64,000 nt of DNA, taken from Saposhnikovia divaricata. Taxonomy: Eukaryota > Streptophyta > Magnoliopsida > Apiales > Apiaceae. The position numbers were made by a program, and so were the translations under genes. The stretch spans positions 97,491,001-97,555,000 of the forward strand of contig CM071594.1 in assembly GCA_036435485.1 (NCBI GenBank), read 5' to 3'. The notes below the pieces were generated by a model. It did no database searches. It was not told the origin of the DNA and was given only the letters and a program-made list of their open reading frames with translations. Shown here one piece after another: positions 51,965 through 61,452 of this stretch; the first letter of the stretch is position 1; each line of letters opens with the position of its first letter.

Positions 51965-54703
51965 CTAAGTCCTACTAGGATAACTTAAGCCCAATCGGGG
52001 TTTTGCAAGACTAGGTATGCACCACTTAATTTTTTTTTGATGCTCCATCAAAATAGGGCACCCACCACTCCTTCTGGTCTCCTCATTCTTATTCTGAAGT
52101 TCACTTCCTGCTTGGGGTACTACCTCCTGCCCCCCGACTTCTTGGTTGCCAATGGTACACTCAACCACAAAGTCAGTTAACGCCTTAGCCTCAATGGCTG
52201 TCCGAGGCTTCTGTGTGATGTCCTCTGCTGACCTTTCTTTGTGTTCCTTACCACTGTGGACTTCCATGTCTTCAATCGGAAGGACCTGCCCCCCGACTCC
52301 ATCAGGCCTTAACGAGGCTACATAACAGCTTCGTGCCATCTTCTGATCACCTTTATGTTCTCCAACACCATTCCTGGTAGGGAACTTGATCTTCACATGA
52401 TAGGTTGAGGCAACAGCCTTGAATGCATGAAGTCCAGTCCTTCCAAGGATAGCGTTGTACGTTGAATCTGCCTTGATTACCAGGAAGTTCAGCATCCGAG
52501 TGGCCTCCTTGGGCTCTTGCCCAATAGTTACAGGCAGCTGAATAGTCCCTTCAACTTTGGATTTTACTCCATTAAATCCGTATATAGGCATGTTATTGGG
52601 GGTCAACTGAGAATCAGTGTATCCCATCTTCACAAACGCATCATGAAACAGAATGTCAACGGAAGCTCCATTGTCTATCAAGACTCGCTTCACCTCCGAG
52701 TTTCCAATCACAGGAGTTATAACCAACGGGTCATCATGGGGGAACTTCACCCCTTCCAAGTCTGAGTCATCAAAGCTAATCGCTACCTCAGTTTTTGCAC
52801 GCTTCGGGGCCTCTCCCACGATGTGCAACACCTCTCGAGCATATGCCTTTCGAGAGTTCCTAGTTGTCCCGGCCGCAGTCGGGCCTCCTGAGATCATGTT
52901 GATTACTGGCCCTCGGGGTTGTGGGTTGCGATCTTGATCGTCATCCCTTCTATTATAGTCTCTTCTCTGGTTACCACGGTCTTCACCCTTAGTGAAGTGC
53001 CTCAGCTTGCCTCTACGGATCAAAAACTCGATCTCATCTTTGAGTTGCTTGCAATCGTCAGTGTCATGCCCCACGTCTCTATGGAATCTGAAATACTGAT
53101 TCTGGTTTCTCTTTGAGGGATCACCCCTGAGTGGCTTCGGCCATCTGAAATCCTTATCATTCTCAATGTCCAACAAGATTCGACTCCTAGGAGTATTCAA
53201 CCTTGCATACTCAGTGAACCTTGACCCTTGGTTCTTCTTAGGGGCAGAGTCGGAGTCCTCGCTAGTTCGGGGATACTTGTCCCTAGCATCATACTCTTGA
53301 TCATCATAGTCCTGGTCTTGCTTTCGCTTCTTGGAGTCATTGTTACCTCCTCCTCCACCTACGGTGGTTTCTTTCTTCAAGCTATCCTCAGCTTTAATAT
53401 ACTTATCAGCCCTTCGTTGGAGCTCAGCCATGTTCTCAGGGGGATGCTTCGCCAATGATCTCTTGAAGAAGAGGTCAGTGGTTCCGTGCTCCAGGGCTAC
53501 CATTGCCACCTTATTTTCCAAATCAGTGATATTCAGGGTCTCCTTAGTGAATCGCTTGAGGTAATCCCTCAGATTTTCATTCTTTCCTTGCACCACATAC
53601 ATAAGAGATGCGGAACTCTTCTCATGCACCCTTCCGCTAATGAATTGGCTAACGAAGGCGGCACTCAACTCCTTAAAAGAGCCAATAGAGTTCGCAGGCA
53701 ATCGGCTATACCATCTCTGAGCCATGCCCGACAGGGTTTGGGGGAACGCTCTGCACTTTAGGGCATCACTTGCAGGCTGCAGCAGCAGTGCGTTCCAGAA
53801 TGTTCTCACATGGTTTGCGGGATCACCCGTTCCATCATAAGCCTTTATTGTAGGCATCTTAAACTTCCTAGAGATGTGAGCATTCATCACTTCCTCGGTG
53901 AACGGGGGTGTTGGATCATCAGGATCTTCGAGAGGCATCAGATCTTTGGGGTTTCCCTTGGGAATTTCCATCCTTGTGGTTGTTCTTCCGAATGAGGCAT
54001 CAGCCCTTCTTTGTCTCCTTGAAGACCTCTCCAAATCAATGATGGGAATCCTTCCTGCAGTTGGAGGAGGCTGAGTTTGATTTAGCCTAGCTTGTTCTCT
54101 TGCCATATCTTCCTTCAATTTTAAGATCTCGGCCTCATAAGCCTTGATCCTTTCAGCAGTTGTCAAAGATTGTCCATCACGGATGTCTTGAGTCCTCCTT
54201 CGAGGTTCTCTACTAGCACGTCGCCTCCTCGGGGCTTCATCACGGTCATCATCCTCATCGTCGGAGGAGGTTTCATCAGTATAAGGACCTGAATAATCGT
54301 GATACTCTCGATCTCGGATCTGCAAAGCGTGACCACTTGGGCCTGTCCCTTGGATAGGAGGATAATTAGGCAGCCCGTATGTCGGGTTAGTACTCACGGG
54401 GAGATCTGTAGTGTGGATTTGGACCCCATGCGATGGGTTGTTCGGATCAATCAGAGGAGAGACCACCATCTGAAGAGGATTGGTTTCTCGTCTTGTACGG
54501 GTAATCGGAGGTAATGTACTCTCAACGTGGGGGATCGCCCCTGATTGTTGAGAAACTTGAGATTGGGTGATCGCCCCTGATGCTGGCGGAGCTTGTTGGG
54601 CAATCGCCCCTGATGCTGGGGGAACCTGTTCGGTGATGGGTGGAGCAGATCTGAGAGGTATGGCCTCAGTTGCAACTGGTGTTGTTCTTCGTGTTTGAAC
54701 CAT
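51965..54703 (-). CDS. Tat-type Gag-protease ORF (912 aa)
   Basis: The ATG at 54703-54701 starts MVQTRRTTPVATEAIPLRSA, just inside the primer-binding site. A Pro/Ala/Gln-rich N-terminus and an Asp/Arg-rich segment lead to the Gag core (about residues 280-420). A zinc-knuckle-like HRDVGHDTDDC follows, lacking the usual first Cys. The protease motif VLIDNGASVDILF lies near residue 676, and NAILGRTGLHAFKAV comes after it. The last 80 residues jump from protease into the linker that normally follows RNase H (LTDFVVECTIGNQEVGGQEV), which marks an in-frame deletion of RT. The frame is also open upstream through the LTR. Confidence 0.88.
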   Translation of the reverse strand: MVQTRRTTPVATEAIPLRSAPPITEQVPPASGAIAQQAPPASGAITQSQVSQQSGAIPHVESTLPPITRTRRETNPLQMVVSPLIDPNNPSHGVQIHTTDLPVSTNPTYGLPNYPPIQGTGPSGHALQIRDREYHDYSGPYTDETSSDDEDDDRDEAPRRRRASREPRRRTQDIRDGQSLTTAERIKAYEAEILKLKEDMAREQARLNQTQPPPTAGRIPIIDLERSSRRQRRADASFGRTTTRMEIPKGNPKDLMPLEDPDDPTPPFTEEVMNAHISRKFKMPTIKAYDGTGDPANHVRTFWNALLLQPASDALKCRAFPQTLSGMAQRWYSRLPANSIGSFKELSAAFVSQFISGRVHEKSSASLMYVVQGKNENLRDYLKRFTKETLNITDLENKVAMVALEHGTTDLFFKRSLAKHPPENMAELQRRADKYIKAEDSLKKETTVGGGGGNNDSKKRKQDQDYDDQEYDARDKYPRTSEDSDSAPKKNQGSRFTEYARLNTPRSRILLDIENDKDFRWPKPLRGDPSKRNQNQYFRFHRDVGHDTDDCKQLKDEIEFLIRRGKLRHFTKGEDRGNQRRDYNRRDDDQDRNPQPRGPVINMISGGPTAAGTTRNSRKAYAREVLHIVGEAPKRAKTEVAISFDDSDLEGVKFPHDDPLVITPVIGNSEVKRVLIDNGASVDILFHDAFVKMGYTDSQLTPNNMPIYGFNGVKSKVEGTIQLPVTIGQEPKEATRMLNFLVIKADSTYNAILGRTGLHAFKAVASTYHVKIKFPTRNGVGEHKGDQKMARSCYVASLRPDGVGGQVLPIEDMEVHSGKEHKERSAEDITQKPRTAIEAKALTDFVVECTIGNQEVGGQEVVPQAGSELQNKNEETRRSGGCPILMEHQKKIKWCIPSLAKPRLGLSYPSRT

Positions 54704-54736
54704 GGTTGATGTTGTCGTCCCACAGACGGCGCCAAA
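54704..54736 (-). promoter_or_regulatory. Primer-binding site of the Tat element
   Basis: On the - strand TTTGGCGCCGTCTGTGGG directly follows the 5' LTR end ACAACA, in the position of the tRNA primer site of Tat-lineage elements. Confidence 0.75.
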
Positions 54737-55255
54737 TGTTGTGGAATAAAAACGAGGGTTACGAATATTGCGGCTAGGGTTTGTATGTATTAAATACAAG
54801 GGATGGTGAGCTTCGAGCTTTAATGGCTGTTCTTGCGTTCGAGACTGATCGGTCCTCACAAGATGCCTACGTATCTCTGTATTGCTAGAGAATCAAGCCA
54901 ACGTAGTTCTGAGAATGAGGGGTCAGGCCCTTTATATAGGCTGAGAAGCCTTAGAATTTTGGTAGGATTCGGAGACTTGGCGGGCAAGTCACCTCCTTGA
55001 GGAAGGTTCTAGACTCCTTCCTTGTAAGAATCAGTTTCCATGTTGAATCGGATGCCTTGGAGGCTAAGTCTAGCAGGAGTAGTATCCTTATTTGACTATT
55101 ATTTGCTGAGCTGTTTATTACCCCTAATATTAATTATGAAATTAATATTTAATTAGGGTTTTGAGCCCCATAAATGGGCCCCACGTTTGGACCGTACCGG
55201 GTCTAATTAACTTCACATTAAATGTGTCTTTAGGGCTTATTTTTAGCCCATATCA
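54737..55255 (-). repeat. 5' LTR of the Tat-type element
   Basis: 519 bp with four visible differences from the other LTR (one near 54868, one near 55110, two near 55138-55141). The AATAC target copy follows at 55256-55260. Confidence 0.9.
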
Positions 55256-56432
55256 AATACAAAGAATAAGATTATCTCCTTTCCAATATTTTTAGAGCAA
55301 GTAATTTATTTGATAAAGATTTTACAAGAATTACATTTTGAAATGTATTTAAACTTATAAAAACATTTAAAAATCTTTAAATCTTAAAAATGATTAAGGT
55401 TTTATTTTTAAAAATTCCATAAATATACCAAGATGATAAAATGGAAAATTTAATAAGTTTTACTCATTCCAATGATTTTATAAAAATATTAGAGTGCAGT
55501 ATAAATAGCATTTTAAAATTTGAAATCATCAAAATTCAATTCAATTAACACTAAACAAGTATAACACGTTATCACATTCCTATATCCATATATTCTTTTG
55601 AAAAAAAAATACTTTGAATACTTATGTTCAAAATTTGTAAATTTAACTTTACGACTACATAAATAAACATATTAGTCCCAAGAAGTAGTTAAAAAAATTA
55701 GTCTCAATAACATAATTTTTCATTTTTGTTCATGAGCTTAAATTATTTTATTAAACAAAAAAAAAATCAACGCCCGTGCAATGTGCACGGGCGAGGATAG
55801 GAAGTTGAACACAATTATACTGCAATAACATCAAAGTGCATATTTTCATTCTAAAAAATTTTGCATCGTGAAATATTTCTTTAAATTAAAACCGAATTTT
55901 TTAAATATTGTAACTCTAGCCAACTATGTACTTCAAAAATAATCAACGCCCGCTCGCAAAGCGTGGGAAAAAAAGGCTAGATGTTTATAGACATTTTAAA
56001 TCTAATATCAAGATAAATGATAATTTTATAACCTACTTGACCAATTTTGATGTTAGTAATTAGAATTCTATAGTTTTCTTCATCTTTCTAAGTCCAATTT
56101 TGCCAATCCCTGTTTTCGACCTGATTGATATGCTCTGTTGATTACAAATTAAATATTTATATTATTCTATCAATAAAATTTTATAATAAACAAGATGAAT
56201 CGAAGCCCGCTCGCAGAGCGCGGGCAAAAAAGACTAGTATATATATAAAATTAAATCATGAGGACTAAATATTAACTCTAGCATTTCTGGAAGAAGAGTT
56301 GATTTAACAAATATGAGTGTTATTTTCCACGATGTAGCCTAAACGCTTGATTCAAGCTCAACTAGAAAGGTATTCGTCAAAGAAGTTATTGGCTGCTATA
56401 ACTAAAGTACCGTAAAACATTTGGGTTTTGTG
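55256..56432 (+). other. AT-rich region holding three Helitron-type 3' hairpins
   Basis: Hairpin 1 (55771-55793) is a perfect CGCCCGTGC-AATGT-GCACGGGCG stem. Hairpin 2 (55947-55967) is a weaker CCCGC...GCGTGGG stem followed by CTAG at 55977-55980. Hairpin 3 (56205-56225) is GCCCGC...GCGGGC followed by CTAG at 56234-56237. Each has an A-rich spacer or flank. A GC stem-loop about 10 nt before CTRR is the defining 3' end of Helitrons. No coding sequence is seen. Confidence 0.6.
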
Positions 56433-56536
56433 CAGGGACGGAACCAGGAATAAATATTGGGGGACAAATTTTTCGGTCATCGAAAAATTTTCTGATAACC
56501 GAAAGATATCGGAACATTCTCGTAAAAAATAGGGGA

Positions 56537-56997
56537 TGTTAACGGAGGAATTTGGTGATAACAAATTTCGGAGGTTGCTGGAATAACGAAATCATGAAAA
56601 TAGGGGGATTTGGGATTTTGGATGTTTGGGGCTGGACTTGAGAGGTGTCTCGACTTGTTAGATGTGTCGGATCCCTTTTTCAAGATGTCTGCGTACCTTA
56701 TATTTATAAGGATCAAGCCAACGCAGTTCTGTTAAAAAAGGATTGGTTTTTAATCCCTATGATTGGTAAGGGATGTATTATGAGAATTAGTAGATTTTAT
56801 CTCTTTAAATTATATTCGCGTTGGGATACCTTCCTGATTTGAAGGATATCGTTTGGAGATATTTTCTATCATTAATTGGAGATAATTCCTCGTTTCAGAG
56901 AGAGGAAATAATTAACTTGGGGGTTAAGTTAATTATTATTAGATTCGTATTTGGAAATTTGGGAGATATTAGAGGCGGCCGAAAATATGACGTAACA
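56537..56997 (-). repeat. LTR 1 (461 bp) of the tandem element
   Basis: Reads TGTTAACGGAGG...ATGACGTAACA on the + strand. It is preceded by the left GGGGA target copy. Confidence 0.88.
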
Positions 56998-58615
56998 ACT
57001 ACCCCCCAGTTCTTCAGTGCAAGTTTGCTGCAGTGGAGAACTAAGCATGCTTAGATCTTCCAAATTTCCTGAGTCACTGAAACAGCTAGGAGAGGAAGAT
57101 TAGTAAAAAATATGGAGCACCAAGGTGCTCGTAATATGCATGTAGATGTAAACGAGACAATACGCGAGATGTAAAAAAAATAAGTTTTATAGGTGTAAGA
57201 GAACGTATCCTGGAGAGCCATCCAAATATTATTCGAGGAGTCGTGCAAAACTTTCCGAGCAATACCCTGAAAAGCGAATATTCAAAGAAATATCTTCTAT
57301 TAAGCACTCCGAGAAATACCCTCCTCAAAGAAGGACGTATTCTAGAGTTTCCATAAAGTATTCCGGAAAATATCCTCCTCAAAGAAGGTCATATCCACCA
57401 GAATTTCCATAAATGCTTCAGAGATATCCCTCCTCACAGGAGGTGGATTTACCGAAGCTCGAACCTTGATGAGGCGCCGGAAGTACGGACATCCCCCCCG
57501 GAAGTACGGTTTTTGCAAGGATTTAGCAATTTAGGGTACTCTCCTCAAAGGAGATCGGTTTTTGTTCCGAAATACCCTCCTCACAGGAGGTGGACTTTCC
57601 GAAGCTCAAACCTTGATGAGGCGCCGGAAGTACGGACATCCCCCCCGGAAGTACGGTTTTTGCAAGGATTTAAAAATTTGGGATACCCTCCTCAAAGGAG
57701 ATCGTTCCCCATTCCAGAAATATCCCTCCTCACAGGAGGTGGATTTTCCGAAGTTCGCTTCATTTTCACTAAGACTCTCCTTAGAGGAGATTGTCTTTTA
57801 AATAAATCACAAAGACCCTCCTTAGAGGAGGTCGTCTAACACAAAAAAAATAAGGGAGACCCTCCTTAGAGGAGGTCATCTTCCCAAAGTCATATCAATA
57901 TCCCAAGATTCTTCCAAAAAATATATCAGCGACACTTGAAGCCTCTTCTAAAAAATCAACTCTTCGAATAAAAGTCTTCCAAAATATTACCCATACAAAG
58001 GAGGGTCTTCCAAAATAATTAACTCTTTAATTAAGAGCCTTCCAAACTCATGTATCACGAAAATTACACCTAAAATCTTGAAAATCTTCACAATTCAAAT
58101 TTTGTCCAGATCTGGTTTTGGCGTTTTTGACCTTCTAAACGATTTTTTCCAGAAAAACACAAAACATGAAAGTTGTAGATAACGAAAATATCTTTCCGAT
58201 GATATATGCCTCATCAAAAACGGACTTATAACGAATCGGGAATCAAAGAAAACGTCTGCTGATCTCCTTCTTGATGCTGAAAAACGAGATCTGATTGTTT
58301 TTTGTGATTTCGAGAATAGATAAATATATAATCTGGGAAAACTCAAAGAACGAAAGTTATAGACATTTTAACAAGATTTCCGAATCATTAAAAATCATCA
58401 AAATCCGACATGTATTGAATTTACTACGAATTTTATAAGATAATTAACTTGTATGGACAAAATCAAAAGAAAACTTATCTTAATTCGGTATAGATCCACC
58501 GCCTCCACCGCTTAGCTCATCCATTACAGCAGCTCCAGATCCATAATAACCCCCCATGCGTGTGAGTTGATTGTCCTCCACAATCAATAAATAATGCCCT
58601 CCTTCTAGCGCCAAT
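56998..58615 (-). repeat. Internal region 1 with CCTCCT/AGGAGG hairpin array
   Basis: About 1.6 kb, noncoding. From 57328 to 57880 at least ten short stem-loops of the form CCTCCTCACAGGAGG, CCTCCTTAGAGGAGG or CTCCTCAAAGGAG recur at intervals of 35-150 bp. A GCCGGAAGTACGGACATCCC block with its flanks occurs twice (about 57475 and 57623). Confidence 0.8.
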
Positions 58616-59076
58616 TGTTAACGGAGGAATTTGGTGATAACAAATTTCGGAGGTTGCTGGAATAACGAAATCATGAAAATAGGGGGATTTGGGATTTTGG
58701 ATGTTTGGGGCTGGACTTGAGAGGTGTCTCGACTTGTTAGATGTGTCGGATCCCTTTTTCAAGATGTCTGCGTACCTTATATTTATAAGGATCAAGCCAA
58801 CGCAGTTCTGTTAAAAAAGGATTGGTTTTTAATCCCTATGATTGGTAAGGGATGTATTATGAGAATTAGTAGATTTTATCTCTTTAAATTATATTCGCGT
58901 TGGGATACCTTCCTGATTTGAAGGATATCGTTTGGAGATATTTTCTATCATTAATTGGAGATAATTCCTCGTTTCAGAGAGAGGAAATAATTAACTTGGG
59001 GATTAAGTTAATTATTATTAGATTCGTATTTGGAAATTTGGGAGATATTAGAGGCGGCCGAAAATATGACGTAACA
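58616..59076 (-). repeat. LTR 2 (461 bp), central LTR of the tandem element
   Basis: Same length as LTR 1 and nearly identical; one visible difference lies near 59001 (GGGGATTAAG for GGGGGTTAAG). Confidence 0.88.
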
Positions 59077-60693
59077 ACTACCCCCAGTTCTTCAGTGCAG
59101 TTTGCTGCAGTGGAGAACTAAGCATGCTTCGATCTTCCAAATTTCCTGAGTCACTGAAACAGCTAGGAGAGGAAGATTAGTAAAAAATATGGAGCACCAA
59201 GGTGCTCGTAATATGCATGTTGATGTGAACGAGACAATACGCGAGATGTAAAAAAAAATAAGTTTTATAGGTGTAAGAGAACGTATCCTGGAGAGCCATC
59301 CAAACATTATTCTAAGAGTCGTGCAAAACTTTCCGAGCAATACCCTGAAAAGCGAATATTCAAAGAAATATCCTCTATTAAGCACTCCGAGAAATACCCT
59401 CCTCAAAGAAGGACGTATTCTAGAGTTTCCATAACATATTCCGGAAAATATCCTCCTCAAAGAAGGTCATATCCACCAGAATTTCCATAAATGCTTCAGA
59501 GATATCCCTCCTCACAGGAGGTGGATTTACCGAAGCTCGAACCTTGATGAGGCGCCGGAAGTACGGACATCCCCCCCGGAAGTACGGTTTTTGCAAGGAT
59601 TTAGCAATTTAGGGTACTCTCCTCAAAGGAGATCGGTTTTTGTTCCGAAATACCCTCCTCACAGGAGGTGGACTTTCCGAAGCTCAAACCTTGATGAGGC
59701 GCCGGAAGTACGGACATCCCCCCCGGAAGTACGGTTTTTGCAAGGATTTAAAAATTTGGGATACCCTCCTCAAAGGAGATCGTTCCCCATTCCAGAAATA
59801 TCCCTCCTCACAAGAGGTGGATTTTCCGAAGTTCGCTTCATTTTCACTAAGACTCTCCTTAGAGGAGATTGTCTTTTAAATAAATCACAAAGACCCTCCT
59901 TAGAGGAGGTCGTCTAACACAAAAAAAATAAGGGAGACCCTCCTTAGAGGAGGTCATCTTCCCAAAGTCATATCAATATCCCAAGATTCTTCCAAAAAAT
60001 ATATCAGCGACACTTGAAGCCTCTTCTAAAAAATCAACTCTTCGAATAAAAGTCTTCCAAAATATTACCCATACAAAGGAGGGTCTTCCAAAATAATTAA
60101 CTCTTTAATTAAGAGCCTTCCAAACTCATGTATCACGAAAATTACACCTAAAATCTTGAAAATCTTCACAATTCAAATTTTGTCCAGATCTGGTTTTGGC
60201 GTTTTTGACCTTCTAAACGATTTTTTCCAGAAAAACACAAAACATGAAAGTTGTAGATAACGAAAATATCTTTCCGATGATATATGCCTCATCAAAAACG
60301 GACTTATAACGAATCAGGAATCAAAGAAAACGTCTGCTGATCTCCTTCTTGATGCTGAAAAACGAGATCTGATTGTTTTTTGTGATTTCGAGAATAGATA
60401 AATATATAATCTGGGAAAACTCAAAGAACGAAAGTTATAGACATTTTAACAAGATTTCCGAATCAGTAAAAATCATCAAAATCCGACATGTATTGAATTT
60501 ACTACGAATTTTATAAGATAATTAACTTGTATGGACAAAATCACAAGAAAACTTATCTTAATTCGGAATAGATCCACCGCCTCCACCGCTTAGCTCCTCC
60601 ATTACAGCAGCTCCAGATCCATAATAACCCCCCATGCGTGTGAGTTGATTGTCCTCCACAATCAATAAATAATGCCCTCCTTCTAGCGCCAAT
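59077..60693 (-). repeat. Internal region 2, near-identical copy of internal region 1
   Basis: Carries the same hairpin array (about 59407-59960), primer-binding site and polypurine tract, with scattered single-base differences from copy 1. Confidence 0.85.
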
Positions 60694-61160
60694 TGTTAAC
60701 GGAGGAATTTGGTGATAACAAATTTCGGAGGTTGCTGGAATAACGAAATCATGAAAATAGGGGATTTGGGATTTGGGATTTTGGATGTTTGGGGCTGGAC
60801 TTGAGAGGTGTCTCGACTTGTTAGATGTGTCGGATCCCTTTTTCAAGATGTCTGCGTACCTTATATTTATAAGGATCAAACCAACGCAGTTCTGTTAAAA
60901 AAGGATTGGTTTTTAATCCCTATGATTGTTAAGGGATGTATTATGAGAATTAGTAGATTTTATCTCTTTAAATTATATTCGCGTTGGGATACCTTCCTGA
61001 TTTGAAGGATATCGTTTGGAGATATTTTCTATCATTAATTAGAGATAATTCCTCGTTTCAGAGAGATGAAATAATTAACTTGGGGGTTAAGTTAATTATT
61101 ATTAGATTCGTATTTGGAAATTTGGGAGATATTAGAGGCGGCCGAAAATATGACGTAACA
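60694..61160 (-). repeat. LTR 3 (467 bp) of the tandem element
   Basis: Carries an extra GGGATTT-type duplication near 60765 and more substitutions (for example near 60880, 60928 and 61042) than LTR 1 or 2. It is followed by GGGGA. Confidence 0.85.
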
Positions 61161-61452
61161 GGGGACTAAATGAAGATTTTTGTATGAAATAGGAGACTAA
61201 ATGAAGATTTCATAAGAAATAGGGGAGTAAATAAAGATTTTTGTAAAAAATTGGGGACTAAATGAAGATTTTTGAAAAAAATAGAGGAACTAAATGATTT
61301 TTTTTTTTGTAAAAATAGGGGGACTAAATGAATTTTTTTATTAAAATGGGGGGACGAAATTCAAATTTTTGAAATATATATATACAATTTTTTTACATTT
61401 TCAAATTTTTTGGGACGGCCGCCACCCTTCTCCCTCCGTCCCTACTTTTGTG

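Larger units (their letters stand above)
28896..55255 (-). mobile_element. Tat-type Ty3-Gypsy deletion derivative, split by an Athila element (TSD AATAC)
   Basis: The 519-bp LTRs lie at 28896-29414 and 54737-55255, with perfect 5-bp target duplications AATAC (28891-28895, 55256-55260). On the - strand a primer-binding site TGGCGCCGTCTGTGGG follows the 5' LTR and a polypurine tract (GTTGGGGGGCAAA) precedes the 3' LTR. A long Gag-protease ORF is intact. Only remnants of the RT-linked RNase H and of the second, archaeal-type RNase H remain; that second RNase H is the hallmark of the Tat lineage. RT core and integrase are missing. Excluding the Athila insertion the element is about 6.9 kb. The LTRs differ at four positions by eye. 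Confidence 0.9.
20996..56237 (+). mobile_element. Candidate gene-capturing Helitron, interrupted by nested retrotransposons
   Basis: The proposed 5' end TCTATATTAACACT at 20996 follows an A and fits the plant Helitron 5' consensus as I recall it. About 40 bp downstream is a GGCGGGAATCGAACC block of the kind seen near plant Helitron 5' ends. The proposed 3' end is a GC hairpin (56205-56225) followed by CTAG (56234-56237) and a host T, as required for A|T insertion. Inside, and all in + orientation, are pieces of unrelated genes: a subtilase exon, a P450 3' end and a Gln-rich exon. With the Tat nest (28896-55255) removed the element would be about 8.9 kb. No RepHel gene is present, so it would be non-autonomous. 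The 5' and 3' ends were linked only by orientation and content, and two other 3' hairpins could be the true partner. Confidence 0.35.
56537..61160 (-). mobile_element. Non-autonomous LTR retrotransposon in LTR-int-LTR-int-LTR tandem form (TSD GGGGA)
   Basis: Three LTRs (56537-56997, 58616-59076, 60694-61160) alternate with two near-identical internal regions (56998-58615 and 59077-60693). Target duplications GGGGA lie at 56532-56536 and 61161-61165 around the whole array, so it behaves as a single insertion. On the - strand ATTGGCGCTAGAAGGAGGG (58597-58615 and 60675-60693) is the primer-binding site and AACTGGGGGGTAGT (56998-57011; one G shorter at 59077) the polypurine tract. The LTR holds a - strand TATAAATA box. 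Internal regions lack gag, protease, RT or integrase, so the element depends on another for mobilisation. Confidence 0.88.
56433..61444. mobile_element. hAT-like non-autonomous element hosting a tandem LTR element
   Basis: Ends CAGGGACGGA (56433) and TCCGTCCCTA (61444) form a terminal inverted repeat. Flanking octamers GTTTTGTG (56425-56432) and CTTTTGTG (61445-61452) match at seven of eight positions, as an 8-bp hAT target duplication. Without the LTR element the body is about 380 bp. Its right part (61161-61360) is five or six degenerate 31-35 bp repeats of GGGGACTAAATGAAGATTTT. There is no transposase. Confidence 0.65.

Noticed and set aside
13715..55255. Endogenous pararetrovirus or other viral integration
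   Set aside because: Every pol region has LTRs, tRNA primer sites, polypurine tracts and target duplications of ordinary Copia or Gypsy elements; no movement or coat protein is seen.
57086..57382. 98- to 122-codon frames in the tandem LTR element internal regions
   Set aside because: They differ between the two near-identical copies because of frame-breaking changes and contain no retroviral motif.
57328..57880. CRISPR-like or rho-independent terminator array
   Set aside because: The hairpins are in a eukaryotic retroelement, spacing is irregular and no T-run follows.
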